NCBI GenBank assembly: GCA_043736395.1
Contig: JAYTCQ010000426.1
Coordinates: 1-8,388 of the forward strand
Direction of reading: 5' to 3'
DNA: 8,388 bases
DNA from: JAFDVL01 sp043736395
Lineage (GTDB): Bacteria; Acidobacteriota; Blastocatellia; RBC074
How positions within the stretch are numbered: the stretch's first letter is position 1; the number at the start of each line of letters is the position of its first letter. Positions 1-6,285 of the stretch are shown piece after piece. Below the pieces are notes generated by a model that saw only the letters and a list, made by a program, of their open reading frames with translations, did no database searches and was not told the DNA's origin. Position numbers and translations under genes: made by a program.

Positions 1-617
1 TAGCCCTCATCGTCATCGGATGGATAAATTTCAGGGGCAAGGTTTTCGATTTCGGGTTGCGCCGTCAGTGCCTTTAAATCCTGCCATTCGCTTGAAGTCA
101 GGTCACGGATTTTGCGAAAGCCTTTGCCTGACAAAACGCTTATCTGCGCAATATCTTTTTTCACGCGAACGACAATGCTTTCGCGCTCTCTGGAATCTTC
201 TTGCGCGAGAAAAGCGTAAATCTCTTCGGCTCCGTCTCCACGGGTGATTTCTTTATGAAGCTCTAATTCATTTGGCGATACATTCCCGAACTTCATTCCA
301 GATTTTTCGCCAAGTATAAACGCCTGATTTGGGTGACGCGCCCATAAAATACTGCGCGCCGCTGCACTATTTTCAATTTCCAGATAGCTTTCAGCGGCAT
401 CACTTAAATTTGGATTGCTGAGCAATTGCGCTACCTCAACCACTGGTAATTTCTCGCGCACATATTTTGCGCTGACTAATAACGCAAGTTGCGCTTTGGC
501 ATTCTTGCCTTTCAAAACATCCTGCATTCTCCCGACTTCACCCAGCATCACGGCGGCAACACCTGAAGCTGCGCCACCTTGTGTTAGTAATGGATATACC
601 GAGTCACTGAGATTTTT
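1..617 (-). pseudogene. Copy B, continuation after the stop; runs off the left edge
   Basis: Read on from the stop in the same frame, 205 codons are open down to position 3 with no further stop or frameshift. The translation (KNLSDSVYPLL... to ...EIYPSDDDEG) aligns throughout with copy A residues 595 to about 807 (bases 4349-3711). Identical runs are VMLGE, KAQLALLV, WARHPNQA, IVVRVKK and QPEIE. Differences are mostly conservative, as expected of a sequence kept under protein-level selection until recently. About 365 more codons, matching the propeller-like end of copy A, should lie left of the window. There is no good restart: the ATG codons at 527 and 548 lack a properly spaced Shine-Dalgarno sequence, and a product starting there would have no signal peptide. 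It is a pseudogene portion if the stop is real and not read through. Confidence 0.75.
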
Positions 618-620
618 TTA
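618..620 (-). other. In-frame TAA interrupting copy B
   Basis: The minus strand reads R-Q-D-F-stop-K-N where copy A reads R-R-S-F-Q-K-N (its Gln codon is CAG at 4350-4352). A single C-to-T change of CAA would create this stop. The codon sits in GGATTTTTAAAAAAATC, a T5-A7 run. Because the frame is the same on both sides, a single insertion or deletion in the run cannot explain the stop. Confidence 0.85.
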
Positions 621-2477
621 AAAATCCTGCCTCTTCTTCAGCATTTCGGCGAGGTTGACGGCGTCAATCGTGCCTTCACTTAATCGCTCAATCAAGTTGA
701 TTCGAGCCAACCGATAAGGTGATCGTTGAATCCCTTCCAGCATATTTTGCGCGACTGCTGGTTGTGACTTTCGCAGCTCCTTGATTCGCGTAAAAACAAT
801 CTGCAAAAAACCTTCTGAGAATTTAATCGCGCCTTCACCTCTTACTTCAGCTGCTAATAAAAGAAAGCCAAGACTAAGATTCACCGAAAGTAATTTCCCG
901 TCTTCCAAGCCACCCCGTATCTCTTGAGCACCTTTAGTGGAAACAGTTTTTTGCGCATATTCTTCATACGCGACAGCCATTTCAGCATCCGAATAGCCAT
1001 TCGCCAATACGACCGAAGCGACCATCGCAATTCGGCCTTTTGCTGTTTTTGCTTGCTCTGCCAGACCTTTGAGCAGAGGAGTTGTAGCGGAATCCTGGTA
1101 CGCTCCAAGCGCAAAGACTGCCGCAGCGGCAATTTCCTCTGAGTCTTCTATGCTGATGAGCGAGGTCAATCCAGGCAGCGCTTCAGGTAACTTCACCTGC
1201 CCCAGGCTCAAAATATACTGCCCACGATTTGGCGCGGCTGACCAGTTTGAATTTTGCAACCAGGGTAATAACGTTCGCGCAACTTCCTTTTGCAATGGAG
1301 TGACGGTTCTTGACGAACCCATTCCAGTCACTAACGGCAATCCCGCTTCTGAAACATATCGAACGGCGGAGTTGTGAATCACCGGATCATTATTTCCCAC
1401 CAGCCTGAGAACTTTCGGAACCCATTGCTCAGGTTCTGAAACTGTCACCTGTGCCAGAAAATTTTCTCCGACGGAATAGCCCTTGTAGTACTTCCCTGCT
1501 ACCGAATCTTCAAGCGCAGCGCGTTCCACTGCACTTGCGGCAGCGCTTCCGACATCACCCGCAACGGCGGCGGCAGAACTCGCTTGAGGCGTTGGGGAAG
1601 TTTTTGAAATTATTTCTTCGGATTTCTTCTCTGATTTTGGAGCCATTCCGCTCAATGAAGCATCGGCAAATAATCCTAAAAACCAATTTTCACGTCCGTC
1701 CCAATCACTGCTCATTACGTGTTGCAAAGCTTCAACTCGCGCCTCAAGATTGATTTGCTGATTGACTGCCATTTCTTTCAATTTCGTCAGTAACGATTCC
1801 GCCCGTGATTTCTCAGAAATGAGTAGCGCGTGTTCACGACTTAAAATTAATCCTTTCGCGATAGATTGCGGATCGTCGCTGTTAATAAGCTTTTCGACGA
1901 AAGGCTTCGCCGCTTCCCAGTCCAGTTTCGCAAGGTTTTCAATTTCTCCCGTACGCGCCTCGGCGATCAATTCTTCACGAAAATATTGACTGTTGTTTTT
2001 CAAAAACAAATGAACCATCGAGAGGTCGGATTCTCCGTCCACATTTTCCTGAATCAATCGGTAAAGCCGATCATGCGTTTCTGAATTGTTCGGAAGGAGT
2101 TCGATGTAGTCGCTGAAATAATCAGGACGATTGATGCATTCTTCCAATAGCCGTTGACGAATAATATCAGAAGGCTGAGTCGGCTTTTCGGTATCAGATT
2201 CACTTTTATTACGCCAATACGCAAAAATCTTTTCGATAGGAGCATCATCTGCGGGTGGCTTGTCTTCAGCTTGGATCACTACGTCTACAGACGTCGGAGG
2301 AAGCGGTGTCATTTCACTGAGTTCAGAAATTACAGCATCCGCAATCACAACTTTTCGAGGTGCAGGACGCCTGGCGGATTGACGCGAACCCGATTGTCTT
2401 TGCGCCAGTAACGGCTGAAGTGTGAGAAGAAAAATTAATACTAAAATCAGTGTTTTTGTGAGAGAAAAAATACGCAT
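618..2477 (-). CDS. Copy B, N-terminal part (619 residues) of an interrupted paralogue of copy A
   Basis: The start at ATG 2477 is supported by its Shine-Dalgarno sequence and by a signal peptide (residues 1-25, core LILVLIFLLTL, likely cut LLA|Q). An Arg-rich linker follows, as in copy A. Blocks shared with copy A come in the same order: PPADDAP (74-80), YWR (87-89), QRLLEECINRP (108-118), YFREEL (165-170), DPVIHNSAV (364-372), LANGYSDAEM (491-500) and a final INLIERL (593-599). HEAT-like helix pairs are seen at about 350-490. Residues about 283-325 form a Ser/Ala-rich, low-complexity segment not matched in copy A, probably a flexible linker. The frame ends at TAA 618-620, which aligns with a Gln of copy A, and related sequence continues in the same frame beyond it. 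As it stands the product would be a secreted HEAT-like protein without the C-terminal half. Function is unknown. Confidence 0.8.
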   Translation of the reverse strand: MRIFSLTKTLILVLIFLLTLQPLLAQRQSGSRQSARRPAPRKVVIADAVISELSEMTPLPPTSVDVVIQAEDKPPADDAPIEKIFAYWRNKSESDTEKPTQPSDIIRQRLLEECINRPDYFSDYIELLPNNSETHDRLYRLIQENVDGESDLSMVHLFLKNNSQYFREELIAEARTGEIENLAKLDWEAAKPFVEKLINSDDPQSIAKGLILSREHALLISEKSRAESLLTKLKEMAVNQQINLEARVEALQHVMSSDWDGRENWFLGLFADASLSGMAPKSEKKSEEIISKTSPTPQASSAAAVAGDVGSAAASAVERAALEDSVAGKYYKGYSVGENFLAQVTVSEPEQWVPKVLRLVGNNDPVIHNSAVRYVSEAGLPLVTGMGSSRTVTPLQKEVARTLLPWLQNSNWSAAPNRGQYILSLGQVKLPEALPGLTSLISIEDSEEIAAAAVFALGAYQDSATTPLLKGLAEQAKTAKGRIAMVASVVLANGYSDAEMAVAYEEYAQKTVSTKGAQEIRGGLEDGKLLSVNLSLGFLLLAAEVRGEGAIKFSEGFLQIVFTRIKELRKSQPAVAQNMLEGIQRSPYRLARINLIERLSEGTIDAVNLAEMLKKRQDF

Positions 2478-2481
2478 GAAC

Positions 2482-2501
2482 GATACTCCTGCACCTGAGA
2501 A
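2482..2501 (-). promoter_or_regulatory. Ribosome-binding leader of copy B
   Basis: AGGAGT (2485-2490) lies seven bases before ATG 2477-2475, within the word GTGCAGGAGTATC shared with copy A. The match (18 of 20 bases) stops just upstream, where the two leaders no longer resemble each other. The gap to copy A (2478-2612) has no terminator-like hairpin; minus-strand TATAAA and TAGAAT words occur in it but without a good -35 partner, so an own promoter is not shown and read-through from copy A is the simplest guess. Confidence 0.7.
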
Positions 2502-2612
2502 AGGAATGCTGATATGGCAATGAGGGCAGGTGTATTCTAACGTAACAGTTACTCACAGGACTACAGAAAAGTAAGGAAGCTGAATTTTATAACTCCATTT
2601 GAACCGAAGCGC

Positions 2613-5600
2613 TTATTTTAAAGGCATCCGCAACAGATTTCCTTCATGTACGAAGTAAACAAATCCACTGGCTTCGTCCGCCCAGATGCTGTTGTTTGAA
2701 ATAAGTACGCCCGGTAATTCCAGCAGTGGCTTAAACGTAAAATTCTGAATATTGTAGAGCCCAATATAACTCATCGCTTTAAGATTATCGTTAAAAGCTA
2801 CCCAGTATGTATGCGGAGTAGTGGTCGGTTGAAATGGCAGGAAGCTCTTCTGCAAAAGTGGGCGCAGGTCTCCGGTGGCGAATTGCATATTGCCGGTTTG
2901 CGCATCAAACCAAAAAGATTTGACGGAATGAAATTCAAACTCACTTTTTGGTTCGGTAAGTAAAATCAATCCACGACCTGGCAAGACTGTTTTCGGATAA
3001 AGAATTTTAAGACCGACCGGAAGCTTGACGATGAATTCTTCTTTTGTTTTTAAATTTACCCGAACCAGATTATAGCGATTTGACGAAGGCTTTTCCGGAG
3101 AAGTAATCCTGGTCGTGACCAACCATTGCTCATCCGCTGTAACTTCTACCCCCCAGAAATTCCCGCTAAGGATTTTTTCAGGCTTGGCTCTAGACGTAAG
3201 CTTATAAACACCCGCGAGTTCCTCTGGAGAATCCAAAGTGAAATAAGTTGCCTTTCGTAATGGGATCGGACTAAAACTCCTGATCTGATTTCGACCGCTT
3301 GACCAGCCTTTATCAAGCTCATCGTACAGCTGATACGATTCAGCCAAGTGGTCGGGAACAGTGGTCGCTCCACCAAATTGTCCTCCCTCAAAAACATACC
3401 ATTGAGGAATATTTCCAGAGTCTTTTGTGATTGAGTCTTCGGTATTACGCGCGTAAACACGCAATTCTTTTTTCTCCATGCCAACTCCCATGATCGGCTT
3501 CTTTTCATCCGCATAGACAACCTCAAGACCTTTGATCTTATCTTCAATGTCATAGCGAATTTTAAAATCGCCACTACGACTCATGGTATAAAAAATTCCC
3601 GACAATTGTTCGGAGGGCGTGGCATCTTTTTTCGGTGCAGGCGCGAGATTCCCTAATTGAATCCGGCGACCGGAATCTTTGCTAACCCGCAAATATTGCC
3701 CCAATAAAAAGCTATCTGATCCAGATGCGGTAAAGTTAACCGGGTTGAGGTCTTCGATTTCAGGCTGCGACGTGAGGGATTTCAATTCCTTCAATTCAAA
3801 ATCTGTGAGCTGACGTTTTTTCTGAAACCCCTTGGCATTCAGCACACATATTTCAGCTTCTCCTTTTTTGACCCTGACAACAATCGCAGGCGAATCTGCT
3901 TGCCCGGAAGCGAGAAACGCGAAGATTGAATCAAGGTCATTTCCTTGCAAAACTTCTTCTTGTAATTTTTTTTCGCGTTCTTCGCGACTCATTTGCTTTT
4001 TTGAACCAAAGGATTCGGGACTGAAATCTCCATAAGATTCACCAATAATCCAAGCTTGATTCGGATGCCGTGCCCAAATCAGCTCACGCGCTGTCCGGCT
4101 GTTTTCTACTTCTAAATATTTTTCCGCACCCACAGTCAAAGCTGGAAGACTGAGGAACGGTATTAGATTTATGACAGGTAACTGTTCTCTGACATAGCGC
4201 GCACAAACCAGTAAGGCAAGTTGTGCTTTCGTGTCTTTTCCTGTCAGAATTTCTTTGATGTGCCCGTCTTCTCCCAGCATCACAGAGGCGAATCCTGAAA
4301 TATAGCCGCCTTCATCTAACATCGAATCTAACTCATTACTAACATTTTTCTGAAAGCTGCGGCGTTCTGACAACGCGTAGGAGAGCAAATCAGAAGTAGC
4401 TTCACCTGCACGAATTCGTTCTATTAAATTCAGTTGTGCAATACGATTTTTTTGGTGCTCAAAGCGCGATAACATTGTGATGGCAATGATAGGTTCTGTC
4501 GGCATCAAAGCTTTGATACGCTCGAAAATCCGTTGCTGTAAGCCATCTGTCAATTGGTAATAATTTGTATCAATAGCCAACCCAATACTAACATTCGGCG
4601 GGACAGTAATATTTCGCTGCGCTGCATTCTCACCTTGCGAGTCTAAAGTAATGGCATAACGAGTATGAGCCTCAAATGCGCTAACCAATTCTTCATCGGA
4701 ATACCCATTCGCCAAAAAAATCGTTTCGATCATGCCTTGACGGAATTCCTCATCTTTAATTTTTGGTGCAAGGTTTTTAAGAATTGGGACGGTGACTGGA
4801 TCATCAATAGAACGAATTGCTGCGAGAGCCGCAGCGAGTACTTCACGATCCTCTGATTCATCAGAAACTATTGCGATTAATCCAGGCAGACATGCAGCAA
4901 TTTTAGTCGTTGCGACCATCAAGACAAAATTCTCGCGTCCCGGTGCGTGCGCCCAATCTTTATTCGCCAGCCAGGGCGTTAATACTTGCACAATTTCCTG
5001 AGAATAATCAGCCGGGTTTTGAGCCTGAGAATCTGAGCGGCTTCTGATAAATTTGTAATTATGGTATTCGGCTAAAAAACCAACCGCAGAGTTATGCACT
5101 ACGGGATTCGAATTTCCAATTAATTTGATTATTTTAGGCACGAAGCCTTCGACAATCTTACTTGTCGCACGCGCAAGCCAATTCCTGCCATACTGTCGGG
5201 AAGTTTTTTTAAGCTCTTCTGGTCGCCCCAATCTGAAGCTCGTAGGAGTTTCATTCTGCGTATCTTTCGCAGTTAGCTCAAGCCCATTCAAAACAGGATC
5301 AGTGAACAAAGAAAGAAACCATTCTTCCTGACCTTTCCATTCCTTCTGCATTAGAATCTCTAAGGCCTTACCGCGAAATTCTGACCCATTTTCCTGACCG
5401 ACAACTATTTCTTTAAATTGGGCAACGCATTCTTCAACTTGTGCAGTTTCACCATTTTTTACAACGTGTTCATAGACAACCCCTAAGGCACTCAATAGTT
5501 CTAATGGATCATTCGTCTTAAATTTTTTCTCCAAAACTTTGAGAGCGGTTTCCCAATCTCGTTCAGCTAAAATCTTCAGGCTCTCAGTGTCCAAGCCTTG

Positions 5601-6131
5601 GGCTGATTCTAAAAGTTCTTCACGAAAATACGGGCTATAGATTCTGAGATAACGCCTGAGCTCACCGAACGATTCTCTCTCTTCAACAGACCTTTCCTGC
5701 ATCGTTTGATATAAAGCTGTGAAGGTATTTTCAGTTTTCGGAAAATATTTTAAATAAGCGCTGCATAGGTTCGGGCGATTAATGCACGCGTCCAGTAATC
5801 GTTGCGTGACAATTTCACTGGGTAGCTCTTTGTTCTTTGGTCGTCGGTATTCCTGGTGCCGCCAATAGTCGAGCAGCTCCTGCATCGGCGCGCTATCCGC
5901 CGGAGGCGTAGCATCTTCTGAAGAAACCTCCTTATTGCTCTTTTTTTTCTCAGGGTCTAAAGGATGCAACTTACCCAATTCTGCCATTACTTCGTCGGCA
6001 ATCTGCTTCTTCGTTGTAGGTTTTAAATTTCTACGTGGAGTGCGCTTGGTTTGCGCCTCTAAAATTGAAGTACAAACAAGACTAAGCATTAAGACTGCTG
6101 AGAGCGCTTCTTTGCATCTAACGAGGCTCAT
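2613..6131 (-). CDS. Secreted HEAT-like/beta-propeller-like protein, copy A (1172 residues)
   Basis: I do not recognise a named family. From ATG 6131 the protein starts with a Sec signal peptide (residues 1-26: basic MSLVRCKEA, hydrophobic core, likely cut after ILEA before Q) and a basic Arg/Lys-rich linker. A helical N-terminal region follows with blocks PPADSAP (76-82), YWR (89-91), QRLLDACINRP (110-120) and YFREELLESA (168-177). HEAT-like helix pairs cover about 330-486, for example the stretch beginning CLPGLIAIV near 414, ending with ANGYSDEEL. From about 740, and clearly from 966 to the end, the chain is strand-rich with blade-like pieces such as GVEVTADEQWLVTTR, as in TolB/WD40-like propellers; the fold is inferred. 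No catalytic motif is seen. It is expected in the periplasm or outside the cell, perhaps as a binding or scaffold protein. It is isolated from the M16 gene by a terminator and followed after 135 bases by its truncated paralogue. It stops at TAA. Confidence 0.85.
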   Translation of the reverse strand: MSLVRCKEALSAVLMLSLVCTSILEAQTKRTPRRNLKPTTKKQIADEVMAELGKLHPLDPEKKKSNKEVSSEDATPPADSAPMQELLDYWRHQEYRRPKNKELPSEIVTQRLLDACINRPNLCSAYLKYFPKTENTFTALYQTMQERSVEERESFGELRRYLRIYSPYFREELLESAQGLDTESLKILAERDWETALKVLEKKFKTNDPLELLSALGVVYEHVVKNGETAQVEECVAQFKEIVVGQENGSEFRGKALEILMQKEWKGQEEWFLSLFTDPVLNGLELTAKDTQNETPTSFRLGRPEELKKTSRQYGRNWLARATSKIVEGFVPKIIKLIGNSNPVVHNSAVGFLAEYHNYKFIRSRSDSQAQNPADYSQEIVQVLTPWLANKDWAHAPGRENFVLMVATTKIAACLPGLIAIVSDESEDREVLAAALAAIRSIDDPVTVPILKNLAPKIKDEEFRQGMIETIFLANGYSDEELVSAFEAHTRYAITLDSQGENAAQRNITVPPNVSIGLAIDTNYYQLTDGLQQRIFERIKALMPTEPIIAITMLSRFEHQKNRIAQLNLIERIRAGEATSDLLSYALSERRSFQKNVSNELDSMLDEGGYISGFASVMLGEDGHIKEILTGKDTKAQLALLVCARYVREQLPVINLIPFLSLPALTVGAEKYLEVENSRTARELIWARHPNQAWIIGESYGDFSPESFGSKKQMSREEREKKLQEEVLQGNDLDSIFAFLASGQADSPAIVVRVKKGEAEICVLNAKGFQKKRQLTDFELKELKSLTSQPEIEDLNPVNFTASGSDSFLLGQYLRVSKDSGRRIQLGNLAPAPKKDATPSEQLSGIFYTMSRSGDFKIRYDIEDKIKGLEVVYADEKKPIMGVGMEKKELRVYARNTEDSITKDSGNIPQWYVFEGGQFGGATTVPDHLAESYQLYDELDKGWSSGRNQIRSFSPIPLRKATYFTLDSPEELAGVYKLTSRAKPEKILSGNFWGVEVTADEQWLVTTRITSPEKPSSNRYNLVRVNLKTKEEFIVKLPVGLKILYPKTVLPGRGLILLTEPKSEFEFHSVKSFWFDAQTGNMQFATGDLRPLLQKSFLPFQPTTTPHTYWVAFNDNLKAMSYIGLYNIQNFTFKPLLELPGVLISNNSIWADEASGFVYFVHEGNLLRMPLK

Positions 6132-6135
6132 AACA

Positions 6136-6155
6136 GATACTCCTGCACTTGAAAA
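6136..6155 (-). promoter_or_regulatory. Ribosome-binding leader of copy A, decides the start
   Basis: The minus strand carries GTGCAGGAGTATC with AGGAGT (6139-6144) seven bases before ATG 6131-6129. This fixes the start at 6131 and not at the in-frame TTG at 6203, which has no Shine-Dalgarno sequence. The same 20-base leader precedes copy B (2482-2501) with 18 of 20 bases identical and the same spacing. I see no convincing -35/-10 pair between here and the terminator. Confidence 0.75.
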
Positions 6156-6204
6156 TAAGTAAGTAATTTCGGCATTGATGGCCTCAAAATGTACCACACC
6201 CAAA

Positions 6205-6224
6205 TAAAAAAATCAGCCGCTGAC
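6205..6224 (-). terminator. Possible second, weak terminator hairpin
   Basis: Directly after the main terminator, the minus strand reads TCAG-CGG-CTGA followed by seven T (complement of 6206-6212). The stem has only four pairs, so alone it would be weak, but as a tail of the first hairpin it may act as a backup. The word AATCAGC (6211-6217) also pairs with GCTGATT (6275-6281) on the other side of the main hairpin, so a larger outer stem is possible. Confidence 0.35.
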
Positions 6225-6264
6225 AAAAGAGAAAAGGGATGAAAGATGGACCATCTTTCATCCC
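6225..6264 (-). terminator. Intrinsic terminator downstream of the M16 gene
   Basis: A perfect inverted repeat has 14-base arms at 6236-6249 (GGGATGAAAGATGG) and 6251-6264 (CCATCTTTCATCCC) around a single A. In practice this gives a 12-bp stem with a five-base loop. On the minus strand it lies 21 bases after the TAG of the M16 gene and is followed by TTTTCTCTTTT, the layout of a Rho-independent terminator. On the plus strand it is also followed by a T7 run (6268-6274), so it could stop transcription in both directions, although no plus-strand gene is visible. Confidence 0.8.
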
Positions 6265-6285
6265 TCATTTTTTTGCTGATTGTAT

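Noticed and set aside
618..620. TAA reassigned to a sense codon in this organism
   Set aside because: Copy A ends with TAA at 2613-2615 right where its homology and frame end, so TAA works as a stop here.
20..621. Plus-strand reading frames at 20-247 and 415-621
   Set aside because: They lie opposite the conserved continuation of copy B, have no recognisable domains, and are shadows.
611..627. Programmed frameshift or transcript slippage at the T5-A7 run
   Set aside because: The frames before and after the stop are the same, so one slip would break the downstream frame; two compensating slips would be needed.
3146..3574. Second minus-strand frame of 142 codons inside copy A
   Set aside because: It overlaps copy A in another frame, and the copy A frame carries the coherent strand-rich domain.
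6054..6131. Lipoprotein signal in copy A (Cys in LMLSLVC)
   Set aside because: The residues before Cys do not fit a lipobox (Val at -1), and a normal signal peptidase I site follows at ILEA|Q.
6132..6203. Longer version of copy A starting at 6203 (24 extra residues)
   Set aside because: That start is a TTG without a Shine-Dalgarno sequence, and it would put the signal peptide inside the protein. ATG 6131 has AGGAGT at seven bases, matching copy B.
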